A DNA stretch of 53,919 bases from Blautia sp. Marseille-P3201T (GCF_900120295.1 NZ_LT635464.1:1-53919), one strand, 5' to 3'; shown: positions 41,605-50,288, counted from the stretch's first letter. A program made the numbers and translations. Notes: generated by a model not told the origin, from the letters alone.

Positions 41605-41742
41605 AATAAAAGGCTCCTTCGTATCTATTAAACTTTTTGTTCTTATCATACACTTTTATGGGGAATGGGGCAAGAGATACACGGTAACTACAGTTCTTCT
41701 TTTGAGAACCTTTAGAGAAACTTTAGAAGTATATGAGGAGAA

Positions 41743-42060
41743 GTGTGGTATAATAATTGCACGATGTGCAATTCAAGCCAATAAAATTGGCTTGCCGCCA
41801 CAAGAGTGGCGGATTATACCGGCAAGCCACAACTTGCCGAGAAAATGCTCTGGCGAGCGCTTCCTCGCCTGCGTATGTGGTATAATAATTGGACAACGTG
41901 TAATTTAAGCCAATTTTATCGGCATGTCGCCATAAAGTGGCGGATTATACCGGCAAGCCACAACTTGCCGAGAAAATGCTCTGGCGAGCGCTTCCTCGCC
42001 TGCGTATGTGGTATAATAATTGGACGATGTGCAATTTAAGCCAAAGGAATTGGCTTGCCG
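41743..42060 (+). repeat. Tandem promoter module (about 131-bp unit, nearly three copies)
   Basis: Extended -10 boxes TGGTATAAT occur at 41746, 41878 and 42009, spaced by 132 and 131 bases. Each is followed by a mirrored sequence (perfect ATTGCACGATGTGCAAT in the first unit, decayed in the others) and GCC-rich hairpins (CCGCCAC/GTGGCGG, CGGCAAG/CTTGCCG, GGCGAGCGCTTCCTCGCC). The third unit is cut short and leads into the DUF1002 gene. There is no good -35 in any unit, so these rely on the extended -10 or an activator. This accounts for the gene-free stretch 41605-42101. Confidence 0.8.
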
Positions 42061-42101
42061 CCACAATAATAAAATATATAGAGTTTAAGGAGATTGAGGA
42101 T

Positions 42102-42995
42102 ATGAAGAAAAAAGGAATTGCGTTGTTACTTGCAGGTGTTGTTATGGCATCTTGTTCTATGCCTGTTTATGCTGACAGGGAGGATGCGAAACTGGATGTT
42201 CCTTATATTTCTCTGGGAGCAGATTTAAATGCACAGGAGAAGGCTTCTGTTTTGGAGCTTTTAGGTGTTTCTGAAAAGGATTTGGAGAATTATACTGTTG
42301 CTACCGTTACCAACAAAGATGAGCATAATTATTTGGACTCTTATCTGGATAAAAGCGTTATCGGTTCAAGAGCTCTTTCTTCTGTTTTGGTAGAAGGGAA
42401 GGAAGATGGGAATGGTATTCATGTAACAACAAAAAATATTACATATTGTACACCGGGTATGTATGAAAATGCTCTTGCCACAGCAGGAATTAAAGATGCG
42501 GACATTGTGGTGGCAGGTCCTTTTAAAATTTCCGGAACAGCAGCTTTAGTAGGCGCTATTAAATCTTATGAAAATATGACTGGTGAGAAAGTCAAAGAGG
42601 AAAATGTAGAAACGGCTACTAATGAGCTGGTGATTACCGGTCAGGTCGCAGAAGAAGTGGGAAGTCAGGAAAAGGCAGAACAACTCATTGGGGCGATAAA
42701 AGGGCAGGTGGTCAGCGGAGAAGCATCTACACCGGAAGAAATAGGAGAGATTGTAGATCAGGCTGCAAAAGAAATGGAAGTGAAGCTTTCTGAGGAAGAC
42801 AGGCAGGCAATTGTAAAACTGATGGAAAAAATTGAAAACCTGGATTTGGATATTAACAGTTTAAAAGAGCAGGCTAAAAATCTTTATGACAAAATAGAAG
42901 ATTTAGGCTTAAAGCTGGATATTAATGAAGAGCAGGTTAAAGGATTTTTTGATAAAATTGTAGAGTTTTTTAAAAATTTGTTCTCCGGTAATTAA
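42102..42995 (+). CDS. Secreted DUF1002 protein
   Basis: The 297-residue protein has a Sec signal peptide (MKKKGIALLLAGVVMASCSM, cleavage near VYA). The DUF1002 domain follows (ISLGADLNAQEKASVLELLG, SVIGSRALSSVLVEG, NAGI-like ATAGIKDADIVVAGPF), then an amphipathic helical C-terminal region of about 90 residues. The function of the family is not known to me; it is exported in Firmicutes. AAGGAGATTGAGG precedes ATG 42102, while the frame extends far upstream through the repeat module without a sensible start. Three stacked promoters upstream suggest tuned or high expression. Confidence 0.85.
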   Translation: MKKKGIALLLAGVVMASCSMPVYADREDAKLDVPYISLGADLNAQEKASVLELLGVSEKDLENYTVATVTNKDEHNYLDSYLDKSVIGSRALSSVLVEGKEDGNGIHVTTKNITYCTPGMYENALATAGIKDADIVVAGPFKISGTAALVGAIKSYENMTGEKVKEENVETATNELVITGQVAEEVGSQEKAEQLIGAIKGQVVSGEASTPEEIGEIVDQAAKEMEVKLSEEDRQAIVKLMEKIENLDLDINSLKEQAKNLYDKIEDLGLKLDINEEQVKGFFDKIVEFFKNLFSGN

Positions 42996-43008
42996 GAATA
43001 AAAAAATC

Positions 43009-43044
43009 TGCCCTCAAATGTGGATATATGTACATTTGAGGGCG
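43009..43044 (-). terminator. Terminator of the alarmone synthetase gene
   Basis: GCCCTCAAATGT pairs with ACATTTGAGGGC. On the minus strand it is followed by ATTTTTTTA, so it ends the leftward gene; on the plus strand the tail is weak, although it may also help end the DUF1002 transcript. Confidence 0.85.
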
Positions 43045-43072
43045 AATTATAAAAGATATGAATTGTTCCAGA

Positions 43073-43717
43073 TTATTTCTTTCCGGAAAATTCCTGTATT
43101 TTTTCATTCAGGGAAAGCATGCGGCGGTCTAAATTTGAGACAATGTTTGCACATTCCTGAAGTTCACGGCGAATATAATCCGGTGCATTTCCTTCAAATT
43201 TGTAATAGATTTTATGCTCCAGACTTGCCCAGAAATCCTGTGCAATAGTACGGATTTGTATTTCTACAATCGTATCTACAATCCCCTGTGTTAAATGAAT
43301 AGGAACTGTCACCAGAATGTGATAGCTTTGGTATCCGCTTACTTTGGGGTGCGTGATATAATCTTTTACAGAAACTACCTTTAAATCGCTTTGCTTTGTA
43401 ATCATATCTGCAATCAAATAAATATCAGAAGTAAAAGAACATATAATGCGGATACCTGCAATGTCATTTACATATTTGACCATGTTTTCCACACTGGTTT
43501 CGTATCCGTTCTTTTTCAGCTTATTTACAATACTGGCAGGGGTTTTGATGCGGGATTTAATGTGTTCGATAGGGGTATAATGATAAATATGCTGAAACTC
43601 ATCATTGAGAATGTCAATTTTTGTATTAATTTCTTTTAGAGCAGCGTTATAGAGGAACATGAGCGTTTCCCAGCCATCTGCATCTTCTTGTTTTATCAGG
43701 TCTATAAGTTTTTCCAT
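43073..43717 (-). CDS. Small alarmone synthetase ((p)ppGpp synthetase, RelQ-like)
   Basis: This 214-residue single-domain RelA/SpoT synthetase makes (p)ppGpp from ATP and GDP/GTP. It shows SRIKTPASIVNKLKKNG (nucleotide binding), DIAGIRIIC, the catalytic-site PKVSGYQSYH and VEIQIRTIAQDFWASLEHK. It lacks the hydrolase and the C-terminal regulatory domains of long RSH enzymes. It is monocistronic, with its own promoter at 43763-43791 and its own terminator. RelP-like and RelQ-like types cannot be separated firmly by eye; the C-terminal helix region fits RelQ. Confidence 0.9.
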   Translation of the reverse strand: MEKLIDLIKQEDADGWETLMFLYNAALKEINTKIDILNDEFQHIYHYTPIEHIKSRIKTPASIVNKLKKNGYETSVENMVKYVNDIAGIRIICSFTSDIYLIADMITKQSDLKVVSVKDYITHPKVSGYQSYHILVTVPIHLTQGIVDTIVEIQIRTIAQDFWASLEHKIYYKFEGNAPDYIRRELQECANIVSNLDRRMLSLNEKIQEFSGKK

Positions 43718-43744
43718 TTTTGTGTCCTCGTTAAAGAAAATAAA

Positions 43745-43791
43745 AGTCTGTCACTTTTTCTTAGTATAGCAAAAAAGTAACAGACAGTCAA
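43745..43791 (-). promoter_or_regulatory. Promoter of the alarmone synthetase gene within an inverted repeat
   Basis: On the minus strand TTGACT (43791-43786) and TATACT (43768-43763) are 17 bases apart. The same stretch holds an inverted repeat, GTCTGTTACTTTTT and AAAAAGTGACAGAC, spanning the -10. It could be an operator, or the terminator of the upstream PTS-like gene sharing its bases with the promoter. Confidence 0.65.
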
Positions 43792-43800
43792 AAAAGATTT

Positions 43801-44808
43801 CTACATTGTATGAAGAAGCATGTCCTGAGATTTAATCAGATTTAATTTTCGCATGCCATTTGCTATAAATAATGTAAGGACACCGGGCAGGATAAAATGA
43901 AGCAGAAGGATTTTAAGAAATACCATTTGAGGGGCTTCTCCTGTTATCATAGTTTTCCAGGTGGTAATCTGTCCGGCAATCCCCATAGTACCAAGACCGG
44001 AGCCTATAGGGGAATTCTGCATTTTTCCTATAAGAACACCCACAGGACCTAAAACAGCGCTGGAAATTACGGAAGGAAGCAGCAGTAAGGGGTTTTTCAG
44101 AATATTGGGGAGCAACAGCACAGGTGTGCCTGCTCCAATAGAAAGAAGTCCTGAAAAACCATTTTCCCGATAACTTGCAATAGCCATTCCCACCATGCTG
44201 CAGCAGCATCCAATGGTTGCTGCTCCGGCAGCGAGTCCTGATAATCCAAGCATAGTACCCAGGGCTATGGTATTTATAGGGAAAATAACAGCAATTCCCA
44301 TAAGTACAGAAACGGTTATTCCCATAAGAATGGGCTGCTGCTGTGCACCCCAGTTTATCCAGTTTCCAAATTCTCCTATGAGATGATTAAGCGGTGTGCT
44401 TATCCAAAGTCCCACAAGTCCTCCACATAAAATTCCGGTAAGAGGACACAAAAGCAAATCAAAGCGGGTTTTTCCGGCTAAAAGCCTGGAGAGTTCAATC
44501 GCTGCAAAGGCAGCTAAAAAAGCTCCCAGAAATTGCCCGGGGCCGGGTGTTCCTCCTGCCATACCTGCAATGCCTGCGCACAATGCGATGAGAGGTTCTT
44601 CCCGAAGGCGGCAGGCAATACCGACTCCGATGCCGGCGCCGGTAAAAGAGGCGGCGATACCGCCCAGATGGGTAAGTGCATTTCCCAGATTGCCCGGAAA
44701 AAATCCGGAAATCTGTTGGAAAATTGTTCCCATAACCCATGTGGCAAAGATGCCGCAGGCCATTCCGTGAACCCCTTCTATGAAAAATCGTTCAAACAGC
44801 TTTCTCAT
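43801..44808 (-). CDS. PTS EIIC-like membrane permease (PTS_EIIC_2 family)
   Basis: This 335-residue protein has about nine or ten membrane helices rich in glycine (AASFTGAGIGVGIACRL, IAGMAGGTPGPGQFLGAFLA, SGLGTMGIAGQI). These match the group of stand-alone EIIC-like proteins without EIIA or EIIB partners. Its start overlaps the end of the S1-domain gene by 4 bases, so the two are co-transcribed. The substrate is unknown, and without EIIA/EIIB linked it may not be a sugar-phosphorylating transporter. Confidence 0.8.
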   Translation of the reverse strand: MRKLFERFFIEGVHGMACGIFATWVMGTIFQQISGFFPGNLGNALTHLGGIAASFTGAGIGVGIACRLREEPLIALCAGIAGMAGGTPGPGQFLGAFLAAFAAIELSRLLAGKTRFDLLLCPLTGILCGGLVGLWISTPLNHLIGEFGNWINWGAQQQPILMGITVSVLMGIAVIFPINTIALGTMLGLSGLAAGAATIGCCCSMVGMAIASYRENGFSGLLSIGAGTPVLLLPNILKNPLLLLPSVISSAVLGPVGVLIGKMQNSPIGSGLGTMGIAGQITTWKTMITGEAPQMVFLKILLLHFILPGVLTLFIANGMRKLNLIKSQDMLLHTM

Positions 44809-45506
44809 AATTTCAGATTTTTAAATAAAGAGCCTAAAGAAGTGGAAATTTCTTCGCTTTCCGGTAATTCGTAATCTGGTTCTTCTTCTTTTTCTTCAAC
44901 AATTTCATTGAGGGCTTTAATGCTCAGACTGATTTTTCCGTCTTCATTTTTAATTACTTTTGCTTTTACAGTATCACCGATATTTAGAACAGCTTTTGGT
45001 GATTTAATTCTTTTTTCGGAAATCTGGGAAATGTGTACAAGGCCGGATATTTCGTTACCCAAATCAATAAAAGCGCCATAAGTCTGTAAAGACTCTACTG
45101 TACCTTCTACAATACTTCCTACTTTAATGTCATCGATTTTACTGCGCTTTTCTGCTTCTTCTTTTTCTTTTAAGATTTCTTTTGCAGAAAGAACAAGTCG
45201 GTTTTCCTGTTCATCTACTTCGAATACTCTTACTGTAATTGTCTTTTTTAAGAAATCTTCCGGGTTTTCTACATAGTTTAAAGCCAGTTTGGAAACTGGA
45301 ATAAAAGCGCGGATACCTTCTACATAAGCAATAGCGCCGCCTTTTACAATTCCCTCTACAGATACGTCAAATTCTGTTTTGTCTTCTTTCATCTGCTCTA
45401 GTTTGTCCCATATAAGCATATCATCATCGCGGAAGTCAGAGAAAGAAGCATCGATTTCTTTCATGTAGTCTTCCATAGTTTCCTGTTTTTTTAATTCTTC
45501 TGACAT
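44805..45506 (-). CDS. S1 RNA-binding domain protein (RpsA-like)
   Basis: The 233-residue protein has two S1 domains. The first is degenerate, at about residues 45-112 (TEFDVSVEGIVKGGAIAYVEG). The second is canonical, at about 128-200 (KVGSIVEGTVESLQTYGAFI, GLVHISQISEKRI). A coiled-coil-like KEKEEAEKRSK linker lies between them and the tail is acidic. It is shorter than ribosomal protein S1 and matches the two-domain S1 proteins of Firmicutes involved in RNA binding or translation. GGAGG precedes ATG 45506, giving MSEELKKQ. Confidence 0.87.
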   Translation of the reverse strand: MSEELKKQETMEDYMKEIDASFSDFRDDDMLIWDKLEQMKEDKTEFDVSVEGIVKGGAIAYVEGIRAFIPVSKLALNYVENPEDFLKKTITVRVFEVDEQENRLVLSAKEILKEKEEAEKRSKIDDIKVGSIVEGTVESLQTYGAFIDLGNEISGLVHISQISEKRIKSPKAVLNIGDTVKAKVIKNEDGKISLSIKALNEIVEEKEEEPDYELPESEEISTSLGSLFKNLKL

Positions 45507-45550
45507 TGAAATACCTCCATGTTTTAAAATTTGGATTAAGTATATCATAA

Positions 45551-45579
45551 TTGCCATTGATTTAGAAGTATGTTACTAT
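45551..45579 (+). promoter_or_regulatory. Promoter of the pyrophosphatase operon
   Basis: TTGCCA (45551-45556), 17 bases and TACTAT (45574-45579), about 40 bases before the start at 45622. It lies in the divergent gap with the S1 gene. Confidence 0.5.
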
Positions 45580-45621
45580 AAAAACAGATAGAACTGCAGT
45601 AAAGGCAGAAAGGAAAGAAGA

Positions 45622-47280
45622 ATGGGAAAGCAAGGAAAAATATACATTATCGGACATAAAAATCCAGACACAGACTCTATTTGTTCAGCGATTGCTTATG
45701 CTGATATTAAGAACAGAATGAGTAATGGAAATCGTTATGTGGCAAAGAGAGCAGGACAGATAAATGAAGAAACAGAATATGTGTTAAAAAGATTTGGCGT
45801 GGAAGCGCCGGGATACCTGTCAGACGTTGGGACGCAAGTAAAAGATATGGATATTCGGGAAACGCCGGGAGTTCCTAACAGCATTTCCATTAAAGATGCG
45901 TGGGCAATTATGAAGGAAAACAGTGCGGTAACGCTTCCTATTACGAAAGAAGATGGACAGCTGGAAGGTTTAATTACTACAGGGGATATTGCAAAATCTT
46001 ATATGGATGCGCATAATAATTATTTTCTTTCCAATGCCAGAACCCAGTACAGAAGTATTGCCAATACAGTGGAAGGTGTTATTGTAACAGGTAATTCCCA
46101 CGGGTATTTTGTAAAAGGGAAGGTTGTAATTGGTGCAGCAAACCCGGATAAATTAGGAGATTTTTTAGAAGAAGATGATCTGGTTATCTTGGGAGATCGA
46201 CATGAAGACCATTTATGTGCAATCCGGGAGAATGTAAGCTGCATAATCGTATGCAATCATGCTCAGGTGTCAGCGGATATTATTGAAGCGGCAGATAAAA
46301 ATCAATGCGTTATTATTCAGTCTGCACTTGATACTTTTACAGTAGCAAGGCTTATTAATCAGAGTATTCCTGTAAAACATATTATGAAAAAGGAAAATCT
46401 GATTACTTTTCAGACGGATGATTTTACAGACGATGTAAAGGATATCATGGTAAAAAACAGACACAGAGCATTTCCAGTAGTAAATAAGCATGGAAAGTAT
46501 ATTGGTACGGTTTCCCGCCGTAATTTGCTGGGAATGAAAAAGAAACAGCTGATTTTAGTTGACCATAATGAGAAGACACAGGCAGTGGACAATATTGATG
46601 CGGCAGAAATATTGGAAATTATCGACCATCACAGATTGGGCTCACTGGAAACTTTACAGCCGGTGATGTTCCGCAATCAGCCGGTAGGGTGTACAGCGAC
46701 AATTATGTATCAGATTTATGTGGAAAAGGCGTTGGAAATCAGTCCGTCTATTGCGGGGCTTTTATGTTCTGCGATTATTTCAGATACTTTGATGTTTCGT
46801 TCGCCTACCTGTACCTCTGCGGATAAAATGGCGGCAGGCGCTTTGGCTTTGATTGCGGGAATTAATATAGAAGAACATGCAAAAGAAATGTTTACTGCGG
46901 GAAGTAATTTGAGAGGAAAGACTACGGAAGTTATTTTCTATCAGGATTTCAAGCGATTTACGGCAGATACCGTGAATTTTGGCGTAGGGCAGATTAGCTC
47001 CATGAATGAAGATGAGCTGAAAGATTTAAAGAAAAGGCTTATTCCATTTATGGAGCATGAGTGTGGAAAGAATGGAATTTCCATGGTATTTTTCATGCTG
47101 ACAAATATTCTGAATGAGTCTTCTGAGATTATATGTTATGGTGAGGGCAGCGGAAAGCTGGTGCAAGAAGCTTTTGAAGTGCAGGAGTCTGACGGAGGGT
47201 ATGTATTGCCGGGTGTGGTATCCAGAAAAAAACAGCTGATACCTGCATTTATAGGAACTTTACAGCAAAATGGGAATTGA
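45622..47280 (+). CDS. Family II (DHH) inorganic pyrophosphatase with CBS and DRTGG domains
   Basis: This is a 552-residue manganese-dependent pyrophosphatase of the nucleotide-regulated type. The order is DHH domain start (IIGHKNPDTDSICSAIAYA), CBS1 (about 75-130), DRTGG domain (about 130-245), CBS2 (about 250-305), the second DHH motif (EIIDHHRLGSLETLQP) and DHHA2 (SRKKQLIPAF at the end). CBS pairs bind adenine nucleotides and tune activity in the family. It splits PPi to drive biosynthesis. It probably leads an operon with the flavoprotein and aroK genes, which follow closely. Confidence 0.92.
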   Translation: MGKQGKIYIIGHKNPDTDSICSAIAYADIKNRMSNGNRYVAKRAGQINEETEYVLKRFGVEAPGYLSDVGTQVKDMDIRETPGVPNSISIKDAWAIMKENSAVTLPITKEDGQLEGLITTGDIAKSYMDAHNNYFLSNARTQYRSIANTVEGVIVTGNSHGYFVKGKVVIGAANPDKLGDFLEEDDLVILGDRHEDHLCAIRENVSCIIVCNHAQVSADIIEAADKNQCVIIQSALDTFTVARLINQSIPVKHIMKKENLITFQTDDFTDDVKDIMVKNRHRAFPVVNKHGKYIGTVSRRNLLGMKKKQLILVDHNEKTQAVDNIDAAEILEIIDHHRLGSLETLQPVMFRNQPVGCTATIMYQIYVEKALEISPSIAGLLCSAIISDTLMFRSPTCTSADKMAAGALALIAGINIEEHAKEMFTAGSNLRGKTTEVIFYQDFKRFTADTVNFGVGQISSMNEDELKDLKKRLIPFMEHECGKNGISMVFFMLTNILNESSEIICYGEGSGKLVQEAFEVQESDGGYVLPGVVSRKKQLIPAFIGTLQQNGN

Positions 47281-47298
47281 TTTTGAGAGGAAATAGAA

Positions 47299-47892
47299 AT
47301 GAGTAAAATAGAATGGAAACCGGGAAATATGCTTTACCCACTTCCGGTGGTAATGGTAAGTGTGGCAGATGAGGACGGAAAGGATAACATTATAACAGTT
47401 GCATGGGCTGGGACTGTTTGTACAAATCCACCTATGGTGTCTATTTCTGTAAGACCGGAGAGATATTCTTATCATATGATAAAAGAAACAGGAGAGTTTG
47501 TAATCAACCTCACTACAGAAAAACTGGCTTATGCAACGGATTATTGTGGAGTGAAGTCCGGTCGGGATGTAGATAAGTTTAAAGAGGTACATTTGACAAG
47601 AGAAGCGGCTTCTCACGTGGGAGCGCCTATGATAAAAGAAGCTCCGGTTTCTATTGAATGTCGTGTAAGGGAAGTGCAGGAGTATGGAAGTCACAGTGTG
47701 TTTACGGCAGACGTATTGGCTGTACATGTAGATGACCAATACATGGATGAAAAAGGCAAATTTGATTTGGCTATGTCAAATCCGATTGTTTATTCTCATG
47801 GGGAATATTATGGATTGGGAAAGAAATTGGGAACTTTCGGGTATAGTATTAAGAAGAAAAGAAAAAAGAAACAGAAAAAACAGGGGAAATGA
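47299..47892 (+). CDS. Flavin reductase-like FMN-binding protein
   Basis: The 197-residue protein has the flavin reductase split-barrel fold. The start LYPLPVVMVSVADEDGKDNI is followed by VAWAGTVCTNPPMVSISVRPERYSY and FVINLTTEKLAYATDYCGVKSG, and the family typically binds FMN. The C-terminus is a lysine-rich tail (KKKRKKKQKKQGK) outside the domain, perhaps for binding nucleic acid or membrane. The natural substrate is unknown. It overlaps the region of the aroK ribosome site. Confidence 0.87.
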   Translation: MSKIEWKPGNMLYPLPVVMVSVADEDGKDNIITVAWAGTVCTNPPMVSISVRPERYSYHMIKETGEFVINLTTEKLAYATDYCGVKSGRDVDKFKEVHLTREAASHVGAPMIKEAPVSIECRVREVQEYGSHSVFTADVLAVHVDDQYMDEKGKFDLAMSNPIVYSHGEYYGLGKKLGTFGYSIKKKRKKKQKKQGK

Positions 47893-47894
47893 GT

Positions 47895-48392
47895 ATGGAA
47901 AATATTACACTGATTGGTATGCCTGGTGTAGGAAAGAGTACGGTGGGTGTTATCCTGGCTAAGGTGCTGGGATATGAATTTGTAGATTCGGACCTGTTAA
48001 TTCAAAAGTCTGAAAATATGCTTTTGCGTGAAATTATTGCAAGAGATGGACAAGATGGTTTTCTGAAAATAGAAAATCGGGTAAATGCTTCTATTGAGAC
48101 GGAAAAATCTGTAATTGCTACAGGGGGAAGTGTAGTGTATTGTGCAGAGGCTATGGAGCATTTAAAAAAAATAGGTAAAGTTGTATATTTGAAACTGGAG
48201 TATGAAGAATTAAAGAAACGTCTGGGAAATTTGAAAGGCAGAGGTGTGGTTCTGCGAGAAGGACAGACTTTGAAGGATTTGTATGACGAGAGGACACCTC
48301 TTTATGAGAAGTATGCAGATATAACAGTTGATGAGAAAAAATTGGATGTGGAAGGAACTTTACAGAAAATTCTTGAAAATATTGCCAAATAA
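47895..48392 (+). CDS. aroK: Shikimate kinase-like protein
   Basis: This 165-residue P-loop kinase has Walker A GMPGVGKST, FVDSDLLIQ with the shikimate-binding aspartate, ATGGSVVYC and the LYDERTPLYEKYAD end motif. It would phosphorylate shikimate in aromatic amino acid synthesis. AGGGGA sits 7 bases before ATG 47895; ATG 47889 is too close. No other aro gene is nearby, and the substrate loop (LGNLKGRGVV) is a little unusual, so a related small-molecule kinase role is possible. Confidence 0.78.
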   Translation: MENITLIGMPGVGKSTVGVILAKVLGYEFVDSDLLIQKSENMLLREIIARDGQDGFLKIENRVNASIETEKSVIATGGSVVYCAEAMEHLKKIGKVVYLKLEYEELKKRLGNLKGRGVVLREGQTLKDLYDERTPLYEKYADITVDEKKLDVEGTLQKILENIAK

Positions 48393-48630
48393 GTGTTAAT
48401 AATCTCTGGAAAAAGCACGGAACAACAGGAAAATAAGGATTTTTATTTACAAATGCATATATCTGTTATAATATAATGGATAAGCCATAAAATAGTATTG
48501 AGAAAGTATTGAGAAAAACCTAAATTCGAGAGTGGCTTTTTACATTATAGATAAACAGATAAAACCTGCATAGACAGGCAGACATAGATTTAGACAGGTA
48601 ATTGTACCTGGGAAAACAAGAGGTGTGTAT
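48393..48630 (+). promoter_or_regulatory. murA leader region
   Basis: It contains TTTACA and overlapping TATAAT boxes near 48448-48478, and a direct repeat AGTATTGAGAA twice (about 48496-48517) in the loop of a weak AAGCCA/TGGCTTTTT hairpin. A CAGGTA/TACCTG hairpin lies just before the AGAGGTG ribosome site. This structured leader suggests some control of murA, but no known riboswitch is recognised. Confidence 0.4.
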
Positions 48631-49923
48631 ATGGAACAGTATATCATTAAGGGTGGAAACCCATTGGTCGGTGAAGTGGAAATTGGCGGTGCCAAGAACG
48701 CTGCTCTGGCTATACTGGCAGCAGCAATCATGACAGATGAAACAGTACACATTGAAAACTTACCAGATGTTCGTGATATTAATGTGTTGTTAGAGGCAAT
48801 TAAAGAAATTGGTGCAACAGTTGATCGTATTGGCCCTACAGAAGTGAAGATTGCAGGGGCAACTATTGGAAATATTACTGTTGAGTATGAATATATTAAG
48901 AAAATCAGAGCGTCCTATTATTTATTGGGGGCTCTTTTAGGCAAATATAAAAATGCAGAAGTACCCCTTCCGGGAGGATGTAATATAGGAAGTCGTCCCA
49001 TTGACCAGCATTTAAAAGGCTTTCGGGCTCTTGGTGCGTCTGTGGATATTATTCACGGTGCCGTTGTAGCAAAGGCAGAGCATCTTACAGGGAAACATAT
49101 TTTTATGGACATGGTATCCGTAGGTGCGACAATTAACGTTATGATGGCAGCGGCAATGGCGCAGGGAAATACAATTATTGAAAATGCGGCGAGAGAACCT
49201 CATGTTGTAGATGTCGCAAACTTCTTGAACAGCATGGGTGCAAATATTAAAGGTGCCGGTACAGATGTTATTCGTATTCAGGGAGTGGACAAGCTTCATG
49301 GTACGACTTATTCCATTATTCCGGATCAGATTGAAGCAGGAACCTTCATGTGTGCAGCAGCAGCAACCATGGGGGATATTATGGTGAAAAATGTTATTCC
49401 AAAACACTTGGAAGCTACTACGGCAAAATTGGAGGAAATCGGATGTCAGGTAGAGGAGTTTGACGATGCGGTGCGTGTTGTGGCAAACAAACGTTTAAAA
49501 CGCACGAATGTAAAAACTATGCCGTATCCGGGTTATCCCACAGATATGCAGCCTCAGTTTGCAGTGACATTAGCACTGGCAGAAGGGACAAGCATTGTGA
49601 CAGAAAGTATTTTTGAAAATCGTTTTAAATATGCTGATGAGCTTACCAGAATGGGTGCAAATATTAAGGTAGAGGGTAATACAGCTATTATTGACGGTGT
49701 ACAGAAGCTCACAGGTGCGAGAGTTAGTGCGCCGGATTTAAGAGCGGGTGCAGCTCTTGTTATTGCAGGTTTAGCATCTGAAGGTATTACAATTGTAGAT
49801 GATATTGTTTATATCCAGAGGGGATATGAACGTTTTGAGGAAAAACTCAGAAGTCTTGGAGCTGAAATTGAGAAGGTTTCCAGTGAAAAGGAAATTAAGA
49901 AATTCCAGCTGAGAGTAGGCTGA
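48631..49923 (+). CDS. murA: UDP-N-acetylglucosamine 1-carboxyvinyltransferase
   Basis: MurA transfers enolpyruvate from PEP to UDP-GlcNAc, the first committed step of peptidoglycan synthesis. The 430-residue protein has the opening K22-N23 pair (GGAKNAALAILAAA), the fosfomycin-target cysteine C117 in LPGGCNIGSRPIDQH, and late segments DLRAGAALVIAGL and YIQRGYERFEEKL. AGAGGTG precedes ATG 48631; a GTG at 48625 overlaps that site. Length and motifs are normal. Confidence 0.96.
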   Translation: MEQYIIKGGNPLVGEVEIGGAKNAALAILAAAIMTDETVHIENLPDVRDINVLLEAIKEIGATVDRIGPTEVKIAGATIGNITVEYEYIKKIRASYYLLGALLGKYKNAEVPLPGGCNIGSRPIDQHLKGFRALGASVDIIHGAVVAKAEHLTGKHIFMDMVSVGATINVMMAAAMAQGNTIIENAAREPHVVDVANFLNSMGANIKGAGTDVIRIQGVDKLHGTTYSIIPDQIEAGTFMCAAAATMGDIMVKNVIPKHLEATTAKLEEIGCQVEEFDDAVRVVANKRLKRTNVKTMPYPGYPTDMQPQFAVTLALAEGTSIVTESIFENRFKYADELTRMGANIKVEGNTAIIDGVQKLTGARVSAPDLRAGAALVIAGLASEGITIVDDIVYIQRGYERFEEKLRSLGAEIEKVSSEKEIKKFQLRVG

Positions 49924-49945
49924 CAGAGTTTTTGTGAAAAAACAC

Positions 49946-49974
49946 TTGACGGATAGCGGGAAAAGCGTTATCGT
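49946..49974 (+). promoter_or_regulatory. Promoter of the metK riboswitch transcript
   Basis: TTGACG (49946-49951), 17 bases and TATCGT (49969-49974) lie about 37 bases before the riboswitch. The spacer carries a mirrored GATAGCG/GCGTTATC. Confidence 0.55.
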
Positions 49975-50010
49975 AATAGTGCTAAATGAAAACTAAAAAT
50001 GTTATATTTT

Positions 50011-50110
50011 CTCTTATTCAGAGTGATGGAGATACATAGGATCTGTGAAGTCACGGCAACCCCGCATGGCGGAAGGTGCCAACCTGAGCGAATAATCGAA
50101 CAATAAGAGG
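50011..50110 (+). promoter_or_regulatory. SAM-I (S-box) riboswitch upstream of metK
   Basis: The P1 arms CTCTTATT (50011) and AATAAGAG (50102-50109) enclose the S-box hallmarks: CAGAGTGATGGAG, CTGTGAAGTCACGGCAACC, and AAGGTGCCAACCTGAGC before the final AATAATCGAACAATAAGAG. It senses S-adenosylmethionine. The terminator at 50132-50158 lies at the right distance for premature termination when SAM is plentiful, so MetK, which makes SAM, is feedback-controlled. Confidence 0.94.
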
Positions 50111-50131
50111 ATTCATTTTATGGAAAGTATA

Positions 50132-50158
50132 TGAGTCCGCTTTGTCGGACTCTTTTTA
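50132..50158 (+). terminator. Riboswitch-controlled terminator before metK
   Basis: GAGTCCG pairs with CGGACTC around a short loop, followed by a T-run. A further perfect ATTGTATAG/CTATACAAT hairpin (50158-50186) and a TCCGC/GCGGA hairpin follow in the rest of the leader. Confidence 0.88.
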
Positions 50159-50288
50159 TTGTATAGGAAAGTGCGTTCTATACAATAAAAATCTCCGCAG
50201 GGATGCGTAGCTCGCGGAAATGAAATTATCAGATTGTACTGCGGTAAAAATGGAAGAGAAAATATAAACTTAAGAAAAGGAGAAAAAC

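Noticed and set aside
41743-42060. CRISPR or coding interpretation of the 131-bp repeats
   Set aside because: Units are long, contain promoters and hairpins, and lack spacers. The frame running through them has no start signal, and the real gene begins at 42102.
49946-49974. Terminator of murA in the GATAGCG/GCGTTATC mirror
   Set aside because: No T-run follows, and the bases form a better sigma-A promoter. How murA transcripts end was not resolved.
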